In this document: positions 55,054 through 63,216 of the stretch, one piece after another
How the letters are laid out: each line of letters opens with the position of its first letter
How positions within the stretch are numbered: the stretch's first letter is position 1
Assembly: GCA_963711375.1 (NCBI GenBank)
Contig: CAVQDV010000005.1
Location: forward strand, 186,001 to 250,000
Direction of reading: 5' to 3'
DNA: 64,000 nucleotides
Origin: CAVQDV01 sp963711375
Lineage (GTDB): Bacteria; Pseudomonadota; Gammaproteobacteria; Coxiellales; Coxiellaceae
Made by a program: the position numbers and the translations under genes
The notes under the pieces: generated by a model
What the model saw: only the letters and a program-made list of their open reading frames with translations
What the model was told of the DNA's origin: nothing
Databases searched by the model: none

Positions 55054-56292
55054 TCAATAAAGAAAGCCAAAGAGGTATAAAGGTAGGACACCTTTTGAGG
55101 GGTGCAAAATATCATCCTTCACTAAAAAGCTGTTAGGCTGATCTTTGATTTGCTTTCTGGGTTTACTTTTTCCACCTATTTCAAAATGATGCTTAGCCAC
55201 CAAGTAATCACCGATGGAACTATAAAATACTGGGATTTCTGCATTTTTGAGAGACTGAAGAAAAAATAATTCCCGCATGCTGCCAATAGACAAGGGTTCT
55301 CCAAGTGACTTATTTAAGGTATTAAGCAGAGTAGTATTATTAATAAAAATTTTGGCTGGTTTTTGGAGGCCACGGCTACCCCCGTCTGGGGCATAAATAA
55401 AACGTGCCAAACCCACATCCTCCAAAATATGTAAGTAATGCTCAGTAGTTTTAAAATCAATTTGAAGATTTTTAGCCAAATTATTAATACTGAGCTCACC
55501 CGGCGGAATGCTCGAAAAAAAATTCAAAATTCGTTTGAAATAAATTAAATTCTGCGTTTTTAAATTATAAAATTTCGCAATATCTTCGTAAATAGATTTA
55601 TCAATAATATTGAGAAGTTTTTCATGAAAGCTTTCAGAATCTTCAAATGCGAAAGGATAGTATCCCGCAGCCAAATAATCATTAAAATGCCCTTTCAAGC
55701 GTGGAATTTTAGCCAAATTAGTCGCAATATCGTAAGGCTCAGAAATAAGCTGGTTTAATGAAATAATTGAATGTTTAATTCCAGTTGTAAAAAAAAGGTA
55801 TTCGCGAAAGGACAGGCCTTCCAGGCGAAATAATTTTGCACGGCGAGATAAATCATAACTGCCTTGGACCAAATCGAGGCTAGAGCTCCCTGAAAAAACT
55901 ATTTTAATTTTTGGGAAGGAATCATAGATATTTTTTAACTCCTGATTCCAATTGGGATACTTGTGAATTTCATCAATAAAAAATAGATCGATGCCATCGG
56001 TTTGAAAAAGCGTATCCACTAAACTCAATAAGGTATTGGAACTGAAATAAATATTATCCGCGGACAGGTAAAAAAGGTTCTTGTTTTTAGGCAATTTCTC
56101 TTTTATATATTGGAGCATCAAGGTTGTTTTCCCTACACCTCGAGGGCCTACGATGCCGGTCAAGCGATTCTTGAGATGAAATACATCAAAAAGATAGCGA
56201 TGTTTTCCCGTCTGAACATCGTCCAAGAGTCGATGAAAGGCTTCTTTCAGGAAAGGGACCATTCTAGAGTATACTCCACTTATTTTGCTCAA
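55054..56292 (-). CDS. AAA+ ATPase with DUF4143-like C-terminal domain (second copy)
   Basis: 412 residues. Walker A GPRGVGKTTLMLQYI (~49-63), Walker B DLFFIDEIHKYPNW, VFSGSSSLDL sensor segment, LEGLSFREYL, then a winged-helix stretch (LSINNLAKNLQIDFKTTEHY) and a nuclease-like end (HFEIGGKSK). Same family as 38095-39453 but only distantly similar. The start could also be ATG 56262 (MVPFLKEAF), which would place both upstream palindromes outside the gene. Function unknown; stand-alone unit. Confidence 0.85.
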   Translation of the reverse strand: MSKISGVYSRMVPFLKEAFHRLLDDVQTGKHRYLFDVFHLKNRLTGIVGPRGVGKTTLMLQYIKEKLPKNKNLFYLSADNIYFSSNTLLSLVDTLFQTDGIDLFFIDEIHKYPNWNQELKNIYDSFPKIKIVFSGSSSLDLVQGSYDLSRRAKLFRLEGLSFREYLFFTTGIKHSIISLNQLISEPYDIATNLAKIPRLKGHFNDYLAAGYYPFAFEDSESFHEKLLNIIDKSIYEDIAKFYNLKTQNLIYFKRILNFFSSIPPGELSINNLAKNLQIDFKTTEHYLHILEDVGLARFIYAPDGGSRGLQKPAKIFINNTTLLNTLNKSLGEPLSIGSMRELFFLQSLKNAEIPVFYSSIGDYLVAKHHFEIGGKSKPRKQIKDQPNSFLVKDDILHPSKGVLPLYLFGFLY

Positions 56293-56311
56293 TTACTGGA
56301 GTATACTCCAG
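56266..56311. promoter_or_regulatory. Paired GAGTATACTC palindromes at the start of the ATPase gene
   Basis: GAGTATACTC at 56267-56276 and the perfect CTGGAGTATACTCCAG at 56296-56311, centres 32 bases apart (about three helical turns). They flank or overlap the predicted start, fitting autoregulation of the ATPase. Confidence 0.65.
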
Positions 56312-56346
56312 TATCTTCCATCGGTCAATCCATCTTCACTAAAATG

Positions 56347-56379
56347 AAGGCAGGCAAAAGGCAGGCAAAAGGCAGGCAT
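56347..56379. repeat. 11-bp tandem repeat, three units
   Basis: AAGGCAGGCAA repeated at 56347, 56358 and 56369 (last base T in the third). Lies between the ATPase operator and the long inverted repeat. Confidence 0.9.
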
Positions 56380-56443
56380 ACCAACCCAAACAGGTTTATG
56401 ATTTCTCTTTTGAAATCCGTGCTTTAGTTTTTGATTTGTGTGG

Positions 56444-56534
56444 ACCTCAAAGAAATGACATTTGTCGATTCTTTAAGGTGCTTTTCCATCTAATTTCTAC
56501 CCCAAAGAATCGACAAATGTCATTTCTTTGAGGT
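56444..56534. repeat. Perfect 31-bp inverted repeat with 29-base spacer
   Basis: Left arm 56444-56474 begins ACCTCAAAGAAATGACATTT; right arm 56504-56534 is its exact reverse complement and ends ATTTCTTTGAGGT. Spacer 56475-56503. No obvious target-site duplication or T-run, so neither a plain terminator nor a confirmed MITE. Confidence 0.97.
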
Positions 56535-56652
56535 GTTCAAGACACTTAATATACCCTCGAGTTAAAGGCCGAGAATTCCCTTTCTTTCTAAAATCCCTGT
56601 AGTATACTAAGGCCCAAAATCACGAAAGACAATTGAACAGGGGATTTTTTTT

Positions 56653-56988
56653 ATGCGTTCTATAGGATTGTTTTCTGCGCCCGTTGGGGCTTTTATGTTA
56701 ATTTCTGGGGGCATAGGTTTTTCCTTCAACTCAGGACTAACTTCAAATTTAGCCGATGCAATGACTGTCTTATGTCAAAACGTGACCTCTATTTCAGCAC
56801 TGGATGCCTGTAAAAAACTTAGCGGGAGTTTAAGTACGGCCACTTGGTATTTAGATACTTCTTATTTTACTTTGGCTGTTGGTGCAGCATTATTCCTAGG
56901 GGGCACTGCTTGTTTCTGCTGCTGTAAAACCCCTGCGCCAGAAGATGAACAACTGCTAAGTATACAAAACAGTAGCAATTCCCGCTAA
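56653..56988 (+). CDS. Small hypothetical membrane protein
   Basis: 111 residues, two hydrophobic segments (APVGAFMLISGGIGFSF and TLAVGAALFLGGTACFCCC) separated by a loop with two Cys (TVLCQNV, LDACKKL). A Cys cluster (CFCCCK) follows the second helix. The last codons (SSNSR and the TAA) lie in the dispersed palindrome. ATG at 56653 is preceded by CAGGGGATTTTTTTT. No family recognised. Confidence 0.7.
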   Translation: MRSIGLFSAPVGAFMLISGGIGFSFNSGLTSNLADAMTVLCQNVTSISALDACKKLSGSLSTATWYLDTSYFTLAVGAALFLGGTACFCCCKTPAPEDEQLLSIQNSSNSR

Positions 56989-57001
56989 AGCGGGAATTGC
57001 T
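56974..57001. repeat. Dispersed palindromic element, copy 8 (perfect)
   Basis: AGCAATTCCCGC, TAAA, GCGGGAATTGCT: perfect 12-bp arms with a 4-base centre. The centre TAA is the stop codon of the small membrane protein. Confidence 0.9.
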
Positions 57002-57070
57002 GCAAATTTGAAATTTCTCTTTTGATATCCGAGCAACGGCGGGGTAATTGCACGCATCTGCTCTTTCATT

Positions 57071-58093
57071 TCATGGAGAAAAAACTGGCAAATTTCTTCC
57101 GTATCGGCTGGCAAATTCTCTCGCTAATAATTCCTGCCCTTTCTCTGTTCCAACCATTTCTCGATTTAAATCTGCCGCCATCTTTATACCCACACCGAGC
57201 AAAGCTTTTAATTCAAAAGCCAAAATATCTCTCAGATTTCTATTGTAAGCCTCTATTAACGTAAAATGGGTATTTTGATGCGCGACAATTAAATCGATTT
57301 CCTTGCACAATTTTACGGAATGGGTATTAATTTCTTCGACAGTGGCTAGCTGAAGTTGCCGAGATTGTTTCGAGCCCCCCAAAGGCTCAACCACTTTTAT
57401 TACGTGAGCAATAGAATTAAAACCCCCTTGTACTGGCTCCAAATCAAGCTTAAGACGTGATGCAGTGTTAATTAAAAACTTGCACGTTTTCAAGGCGTTT
57501 TCAATTAAACCATTAAAAGAGGCATCAGACTCAGGAACATAAATCTTTACAAAAATAATTAATTTTCGATTTACTTCACTCGTTAACTCATGAATTTCTT
57601 TATTAAGCTTTTCAAGAGGAAACTTATATTCTGACCGAGCAAAGTCTAATGCTTTTATCATTTTTTTAATAATATTTTCTAAATGACCGCTAATTTTTTT
57701 GCACTCTGGATTGTTGATAAATAGTGATTTAAATAAGTCGATACGTTTTTGAAGCATACCCAAGCATACAAACAAATGCCCAAACACAGTATTTTCAAAA
57801 TATTGAAAAAATTCCGCTAACATTAAGTGGGTAAAGGTACGATAGTTTATTTGCTTTAGAATAGAATCATTCGCTAAAATCCCCGCCGATAAACTAAGCT
57901 GACTGCAAAATTCATTAATAATGGATCGGATAAGACGTAAAGCATCAGTTTTCTCACAATACCATTTATCACTCAAAAAATTGAATTCAGACAAGGAATT
58001 AATCTGACTGACCTCATCTACCAAAAAAAATGATGGCACCTCTCCTAAATGTAGTTGATATAAATTCTTAAAATCTTCAGCATTTTTTCTCAT
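57071..58093 (-). CDS. Hypothetical helical protein
   Basis: 340 residues, no signal peptide or membrane helix. Predominantly helical with long amphipathic stretches (LDFARSEYKFPLEKLNKEIH, THSVKLCKEIDLIVAHQNTH). No known motif. Low GC and isolated position make it a candidate effector, by inference only. Confidence 0.65.
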   Translation of the reverse strand: MRKNAEDFKNLYQLHLGEVPSFFLVDEVSQINSLSEFNFLSDKWYCEKTDALRLIRSIINEFCSQLSLSAGILANDSILKQINYRTFTHLMLAEFFQYFENTVFGHLFVCLGMLQKRIDLFKSLFINNPECKKISGHLENIIKKMIKALDFARSEYKFPLEKLNKEIHELTSEVNRKLIIFVKIYVPESDASFNGLIENALKTCKFLINTASRLKLDLEPVQGGFNSIAHVIKVVEPLGGSKQSRQLQLATVEEINTHSVKLCKEIDLIVAHQNTHFTLIEAYNRNLRDILAFELKALLGVGIKMAADLNREMVGTEKGQELLAREFASRYGRNLPVFSP

Positions 58094-58179
58094 TTTTCTT
58101 AACTCTCAGAATAGCGTACTAGCCTAAAACAGGCATTCGTTTTGGATAGGTGTGGGCTTGTTCCTACGGTCTACTACCT

Positions 58180-58605
58180 TTAAAGGGAATCTAAATATAA
58201 TCTTCGGAATTGGACAATTTTCACCCAATAAATAATCAAAATGATCAGCGTTGGTAAGCCGAGGATTGCGGCTAGAAATGGAGTGAACGAGACCAATATC
58301 AAAATACAAAACGTTAATCCTAAGCCAAATAAGGTACTTGCTCTGTTTTCGGCTTCCGGATTATTTTGGACTGCTTTACGAAAGGATCTCGGAATTCCAA
58401 ATGGGAGCATCATCCATAAGAAAACATAGCCCGCCACTGGAACTAAAAACATCCAGACAAACCAGGCTGGGAATTCAAGCTTTTCCTCTGGAATTCGCTT
58501 TAAGGCCTTATACAAAGAAATTGAAAAAAAGATGATTGGAATGATTAACACTGCCATCCCAATGATTACACCAAAAATTATCGTTATAACAGAATAGTGA
58601 TCCAT
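58180..58605 (-). CDS. Hypothetical four-helix membrane protein
   Basis: 141 residues with about four hydrophobic segments (IIFGVIIGMAVLIIPIIFF, AWFVWMFLVPVAGYVFLW, LFGLGLTFCILILVSFTPFL, LGLPTLIILIIYWV). No family recognised. It lies downstream of the sponge RNA terminator on the same strand. Confidence 0.7.
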   Translation of the reverse strand: MDHYSVITIIFGVIIGMAVLIIPIIFFSISLYKALKRIPEEKLEFPAWFVWMFLVPVAGYVFLWMMLPFGIPRSFRKAVQNNPEAENRASTLFGLGLTFCILILVSFTPFLAAILGLPTLIILIIYWVKIVQFRRLYLDSL

Positions 58606-58676
58606 TTAAATCCTTACATTATTTACTAAGAGGTATATTAAGCTATCATATATATCGGCTTCAAGAAATAGTGTAA

Positions 58677-58707
58677 TAAAAAAAGAGGCACCTTGTGAGT
58701 GCCTCTT
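58677..58707 (-). terminator. Rho-independent terminator of the sponge RNA
   Basis: Perfect 9-bp stem AAGAGGCAC/GTGCCTCTT with a 7-base loop, followed on the minus strand by UUUUUUU then AUUACAC. Confidence 0.9.
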
Positions 58708-58950
58708 GAAATTGGGGTCTGCTTGGGGCATCCTTGCCCCTAGGTGCATCCTTGCGAGCCTGACAGACCTTAGACTACCTACAACCTAAGCCACGTCCAT
58801 GGCCTAAGTTTAAGAGGGGGAAATCGCTACTGGCTTCCTGCCAAAACCTAACATCCTTGTTAGTTAGTGATCTCTTTTCCTCTTCCCGCTTTGGGACTTA
58901 CAAATGTATCAAAGCCCCCCTGCCCTCTCAATGTGCTGATGGCTTTTGTT
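58678..58950 (-). ncRNA. Csr/Rsm-type sponge RNA (RsmY/RsmZ/CsrB-like)
   Basis: Minus-strand RNA of roughly 270 nt with repeated hairpins exposing GGA. Clear cases: GGGGCA-AGGA-UGCCCC (58725-58740), GCA-AGGA-UGC (58746-58755), an 11-bp stem with loop UGGACG (58782-58810), UGGC-AGGAA-GCCA (58831-58843), CUAACA-AGGA-UGUUAG (58848-58863); further GGA in single-stranded GGGAAGAGGAAAAGAG near 58870-58890. This is the architecture of CsrA-titrating RNAs. It ends in a strong terminator. The 5' end is estimated. No ORF overlaps. Confidence 0.85.
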
Positions 58951-59100
58951 TTCTTTTTGAACTGAGTATTTTTAAGTCAGGAATTCAGATTTTTATTAAT
59001 AAATAAGGAGTTAATGTGAATTTTGACTTCTAATTTCTGTTTAATTTTAAGACTTCTCTGTCCAATGTCAGAGCGGAAGGCTTACAAAGTGGGAAGGCAA

Positions 59101-59137
59101 CCCCTCACCCTAACCCTCTCCCGCAAGGGGAGAGGGG
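59101..59137. repeat. CCCTCTCCC-type repeat, complete copy
   Basis: CCCCTCACCCTAACCCTCTC then CCGCAAGGGGAGAGGGG. Lies between the 3' end of ppiD and the sponge RNA upstream region; the hairpin could end ppiD transcription. Confidence 0.85.
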
Positions 59138-59186
59138 ACAAAAGTTGGCATACGCTTAGGCTAACCCAAAGCACTAAGTGTTGCCC

Positions 59187-61064
59187 TCACCCTGCGGAAC
59201 CGATTTTTATTTTGGCGGCGGCCATTACGCTTTTCATGTATAGACGATATTGATTCTGGGCCTCAATCACCATTAACCCTTTCAACAAGGTAGCATGCTC
59301 TTTTTCATTGATTACGGGATTCACTGGCGTATTGACGCTCGTTAATAAAACAACGGCATATTCTTTCCCGCCTATTAACACACTCGTTACCTCAGGTTTT
59401 TTGATATCGGAAGGCAAGTTAAACACCGCAGAAAGCATTTGAGTTCCTACAGATTTATTGGTGCGCTGAATATTTTCTTTGGTGGCCCACGTAAAGGAAA
59501 ATTTCTTGGCTAATTCCGAAGGAGCCACACCCTTCTGCAATTCAGTTTGTAATTGATAAGCCGTTAATCCCGCTTCACGTTGAGATTGTTGATCTGTTAA
59601 TAAATCTCGTATTTTTTCGCTTACACTCGCTAAAGGCTCTGCCACACTCTTTTCATGAGCACTTACGCGGAGCACCATCAAGCTACCATCTTTTAATTCA
59701 ATCGGCGTGCTATTATTGCCCTGTGTTAAAATCTCATCGCTAAAAGCAACATCCATAATTTTAGGGTCTGCAAAAATTCCGGTATTATCCTGGCGCGTTA
59801 GCCAATCCGATTTTTCCACGGGAATATTCAGAGATTTTGCGGCAACATCCAAGGTATTCGGATTCGTGTAAGCTAAATTCGATAATTGCTCACTTTTAGA
59901 AGTCAATAATTGTTGCACTTTCTGATGCAATAAAGCTTTTTTAATCTCGTCTTTGGCATCGGAAAATGTTTTTTGTTTAGGCACATCAATTTTTAAAACC
60001 TTAATAACATTAAAACCCTCAGTCGTTTGAAACGGCGCGGAGACTTCACCGGCTTTTAAATTCCCCATCATCGTGGCCACCGGCCCACTAACCTGATCTT
60101 GGGTCATGGTAGATAAGATCGGTTTTTCCGAGGGTTTTTCATTTTTTTGGAGCGTGGCTTGCAAAGCAGCAGCATCAGCTTTCGCTTTTTCTAAGTTGCC
60201 TTTGTCAGCTTGAGCCGAAACAGGAACAAGATAGCGTTCAATCTGCCAACGTTTTACGGACGTAAAATTAGATGGGTTTGAATCATAATATTGCTTAATT
60301 TCAGCGTCCGTAACCGACACGGATTTTTCTAAACTTGCTGGGGACAACAACAAATAACTCACTTGAACTTTTTCGGGAGTTTTAAATTTATCCAAATTAT
60401 GGGAATAATAACTATTAATATCTGCATCAGAAATTTTCACTTTATTTTTAAAGCTTGAAACAGAAATTGTGAAATAACCAAATGAACGGGTTTGCTTCCA
60501 TAAACTCGCCAATTCTTGCACTTCATTCGGCAATACAAATTCGCTACCTTGAAGACCAGCCTGAAGTTGCCCCATCAATATAGAATTTTGAACATGGGAA
60601 AAAAATTCCGCGGGAGTTAAGCCAGTGGCATAAATGGCTTTCTGAAAACGTTCATTAGAAAATTGCCCGTTCACTTGAAAAGCGGGAGCTTGAATTAAAA
60701 GCGCTTTGGCTTGATCTAGACTTACATAAAAACCAGCTTGGTGTGCGGCATCCTGCATCGCCGTAGTGGTAATGAGATCATTCAAGGCCATTTGTTTAAT
60801 TTGCTTATTTTGATCGGGAGTTAATGGCGCCCCTTTCATTGCCTGCTGTTCTTGCTTTTGCAATTGTTGGTAGGCTTGGGTGAGCTCTTGTTCCGTAATC
60901 TTATGCCCATTTACTTCTGCGACAGAAGACTTTTTAGAAGAACTTTGCTGAACATAATATTCAACCCCGAAAAGAACAAAGGTGGAGCCCACTAAAACGA
61001 TCACGATTCCGGCGACCCAACCTTTAATGCGCTCGCGAATATTTTGCAGCATCGACTTACTCAC
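59187..61064 (-). CDS. ppiD: Periplasmic folding chaperone PpiD
   Basis: Inner-membrane-anchored SurA-like chaperone. One N-terminal helix (VAGIVIVLVGSTFVLFGVEY, ~17-36), SurA-type chaperone region (EVNGHKITEQELTQAYQQLQ), a parvulin-like domain at ~255-365 (AGEVSAPFQTTEGFNVIKVL) and a helical tail. 625 residues is the usual length. The order hupB-tRNA-Val-tRNA-Asp-ppiD is conserved in related bacteria. Confidence 0.93.
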   Translation of the reverse strand: MSKSMLQNIRERIKGWVAGIVIVLVGSTFVLFGVEYYVQQSSSKKSSVAEVNGHKITEQELTQAYQQLQKQEQQAMKGAPLTPDQNKQIKQMALNDLITTTAMQDAAHQAGFYVSLDQAKALLIQAPAFQVNGQFSNERFQKAIYATGLTPAEFFSHVQNSILMGQLQAGLQGSEFVLPNEVQELASLWKQTRSFGYFTISVSSFKNKVKISDADINSYYSHNLDKFKTPEKVQVSYLLLSPASLEKSVSVTDAEIKQYYDSNPSNFTSVKRWQIERYLVPVSAQADKGNLEKAKADAAALQATLQKNEKPSEKPILSTMTQDQVSGPVATMMGNLKAGEVSAPFQTTEGFNVIKVLKIDVPKQKTFSDAKDEIKKALLHQKVQQLLTSKSEQLSNLAYTNPNTLDVAAKSLNIPVEKSDWLTRQDNTGIFADPKIMDVAFSDEILTQGNNSTPIELKDGSLMVLRVSAHEKSVAEPLASVSEKIRDLLTDQQSQREAGLTAYQLQTELQKGVAPSELAKKFSFTWATKENIQRTNKSVGTQMLSAVFNLPSDIKKPEVTSVLIGGKEYAVVLLTSVNTPVNPVINEKEHATLLKGLMVIEAQNQYRLYMKSVMAAAKIKIGSAG

Positions 61065-61082
61065 TGTAATGCTAAATTAAAA

Positions 61083-61159
61083 TGGCGGAGTGGACGGGAC
61101 TCGAACCCGCGACCCCCGGCGTGACAGGCCGGTATTCTAACCAGCTGAACTACCACTCC
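61083..61159 (-). tRNA. tRNA-Asp (anticodon GTC)
   Basis: Acceptor GGAGTGG/CCACTCC, discriminator G, encoded CCA; anticodon loop CTGTCAC between CCGGC and GCCGG; T-loop GGTTCGAGTCC. 77 nt. Confidence 0.96.
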
Positions 61160-61170
61160 GCGCGTAGAAC

Positions 61171-61246
61171 TGGTGGGTGCTGAGGGGATCGAACCCCCGA
61201 CATTCGCCTTGTAAGGGCGACGCTCTCCCAGCTGAGCTAAGCACCC
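61171..61246 (-). tRNA. tRNA-Val (anticodon TAC)
   Basis: Starts GGGTGCTTAGCTCAGCTGGG and ends with encoded CCA. Anticodon loop CTTACAA between TCGCC and GGCGA; T-loop GGTTCGATCCC. 76 nt. Lies 11 bases before tRNA-Asp, 27 bases after hupB. Confidence 0.96.
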
Positions 61247-61273
61247 ATGGTGCCAAAGAGCACCATTAAAAAA

Positions 61274-61558
61274 TTAATTTGCAGAATCCCTTACCGCATC
61301 TTTGAACTTTTTGCCCACTTTAAAGCGAACTGAAGTTTGCGCAGGAATACTAATCGTTTGACCCGTTTGTGGATTACGACCAGAACGTGCTGCACGTTGG
61401 CTAGGCTCAAAATTTCCGAAGCCTAGTATAGCGACTTTGTCACCTTTTGCTACTGTTTTCGTAATGCTCTCGAGCATTGTATTGCAAGCCATTTCTGCCG
61501 CTGCTTTAGAAATAGAAGCAGCTTCAGCCATTGCATCAATTAAATCTTGTTTATTCAT
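61274..61558 (-). CDS. hupB: DNA-binding protein HU-beta
   Basis: Nucleoid protein, 94 residues. MNKQDLIDAMAEAASISKAA and the DNA-binding arm RSGRNPQTGQTISIPAQTSV with FKVGKKFKDAV are typical. GAGGATGAA-type ribosome site (AAAAGAGGATGAA) precedes the ATG. A terminator-like hairpin lies just upstream. Confidence 0.96.
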   Translation of the reverse strand: MNKQDLIDAMAEAASISKAAAEMACNTMLESITKTVAKGDKVAILGFGNFEPSQRAARSGRNPQTGQTISIPAQTSVRFKVGKKFKDAVRDSAN

Positions 61559-61584
61559 TTCATCCTCTTTTCTTGTTTTGACTT

Positions 61585-61607
61585 AAAAAAAGGCAGTAAT
61601 TACTGCC
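61585..61607 (-). terminator. Terminator-like hairpin in front of hupB
   Basis: Perfect palindrome GGCAGTAATTACTGCC (61592-61607) followed on the minus strand by seven U (61591-61585), only 27 bases before the hupB ATG. It could stop read-through from tldD or act as an attenuator of hupB. Confidence 0.7.
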
Positions 61608-61745
61608 CGACCTCCATGCGAGATGAATTTATACCAAGCCCTGTTAGCGGGTGTCAAGGAATATCCTAACTCTCACAGGGCACTCTCATGAAAATTTCTA
61701 TCGCTAACACGGCGAGCTTGGAATAGTTTAGCTTGCAGCGAATCA

Positions 61746-63188
61746 CTACTCTCCATTACCACCGACTGTCATGGAATCTATTTTTACAGTGGGTTGTCCA
61801 ACGCCTACCGGCACGCTTTGGCCTTCTTTTCCGCAGGTTCCAAGACCAGAGTCGAGCTCCAAGTCGTGGCCGACCATTGACACTCGCGTTAAAATATCAG
61901 GTCCGTGACCGATTAATGTGGCACCTTTAATCGGGGCGGTAATTTTCCCGTCTTCGATTAAATAGGCCTCATTGGTGGTAAAAACAAATTTACCCGACGT
62001 AATGTCCACTTGGCCGCCAGAAAAATCGACCGCAAAAATCCCTTTTTTGACAGAGCCAATAATTTCAGCTGGATCATGCTTACCAGCCAACATATAGGTA
62101 TTGGTCATCCGAGGAATTGGCAAATGCGCATAAGATTCGCGCCTCGCATTTCCCGTCGGCTTCATTTTCATTAAACGTGCATTCATTTTATCTTGCATAT
62201 AATTTTTTAAAATACCATTTTCGATTAATACCGTTCTTTCCGTTGGGGTGCCTTCATCGTCGATGGTGAGTGAGCCTCGACGATTTTCTAAAGTGCCATC
62301 GTCTACAATCGTGCAAAATTCAGAAGCTACTTTTTGGCCTAATTTCCCTGAAAAAGCAGAACTTCCCTTTCGATTAAAATCTCCCTCTAAGCCATGTCCG
62401 ATGGCTTCGTGCAATAAAACACCTGGCCAACCGGGTCCGAGCACCACTGGCATGGTACCCGCCGGTGCAGGTTTTGCCGTTAAATTCCGAACCGCCTGAG
62501 CTACCGCTTTTTGAGCATATTTTTTATATAAGTCGTCACGTAAAAAATATTGATAGTCCGTGCGGTTCCCGCCCCCAGCATTTCCTTGCTCTCGAACACC
62601 CTTGTCTTCCACCACCACACGAATCGATAAATTAACGAGAGGACGTATGTCCGCTGCCATTGCGCCATCACTTGGCATAATTAAAATCACATCATAATCA
62701 GCGGAAAGACGCACAAAAACTTGTTTTACACGAACATCAAGTGAACGCACATATAGATCGATGGTGTGCAATAAATTAATTTTTTCTTGATCGGCAAGAG
62801 AAGGCAGCGGATTTTTATCGGTATATAAAGGTTTAATCGCCTGGGATTTTCCGAGGGAAATGGTGCCAGAATTTCCGCTGTAGGCAATACTTTTCGCCGA
62901 ACTTGCTGCCTGAGAGAGGCTGGCTAAGGTGATATCATCGGCAAAAGCAAAGCCCGTTTTTTCTCCACATACCACTCGTAATCCGAAACCGTAATCGATG
63001 CTAAAATCTCCGCCTTTTACGAGTCCATCTTCCAAATACCAGGATTCTTGTAGGCTTTTTTCTAAATAGATATCGGCGGCATCGACCGTGCGCGAGAGGG
63101 TTTTATCTAAAATATTTTCTAATGCACTTGGTGTTAGTTCTGCTGAAGACAATAAATTTTCACTCGCTATTTTAATTAAATCTGACAT
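61746..63188 (-). CDS. tldD: Metalloprotease TldD
   Basis: Subunit of the TldD/TldE protease involved in peptide maturation and CcdA turnover. The metal motif HEAIGHGLEGDF (HExxxH) is intact; GFGLRVVCGEKTGFAFADDI at ~65-85 and MTNTYMLAGKHDPAEIIGSV later are typical. 480 residues. ATG at 63188 follows AAAGGAAAACAA; 28 bases after yhdP, the usual partner upstream. Confidence 0.95.
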   Translation of the reverse strand: MSDLIKIASENLLSSAELTPSALENILDKTLSRTVDAADIYLEKSLQESWYLEDGLVKGGDFSIDYGFGLRVVCGEKTGFAFADDITLASLSQAASSAKSIAYSGNSGTISLGKSQAIKPLYTDKNPLPSLADQEKINLLHTIDLYVRSLDVRVKQVFVRLSADYDVILIMPSDGAMAADIRPLVNLSIRVVVEDKGVREQGNAGGGNRTDYQYFLRDDLYKKYAQKAVAQAVRNLTAKPAPAGTMPVVLGPGWPGVLLHEAIGHGLEGDFNRKGSSAFSGKLGQKVASEFCTIVDDGTLENRRGSLTIDDEGTPTERTVLIENGILKNYMQDKMNARLMKMKPTGNARRESYAHLPIPRMTNTYMLAGKHDPAEIIGSVKKGIFAVDFSGGQVDITSGKFVFTTNEAYLIEDGKITAPIKGATLIGHGPDILTRVSMVGHDLELDSGLGTCGKEGQSVPVGVGQPTVKIDSMTVGGNGE

Positions 63189-63216
63189 TTGTTTTCCTTT
63201 AATTTGAGAGGGGTAT

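Noticed and set aside
56444..56534. Simple rho-independent terminator
   Set aside because: The arms are far longer than usual and no T-run follows on either strand.
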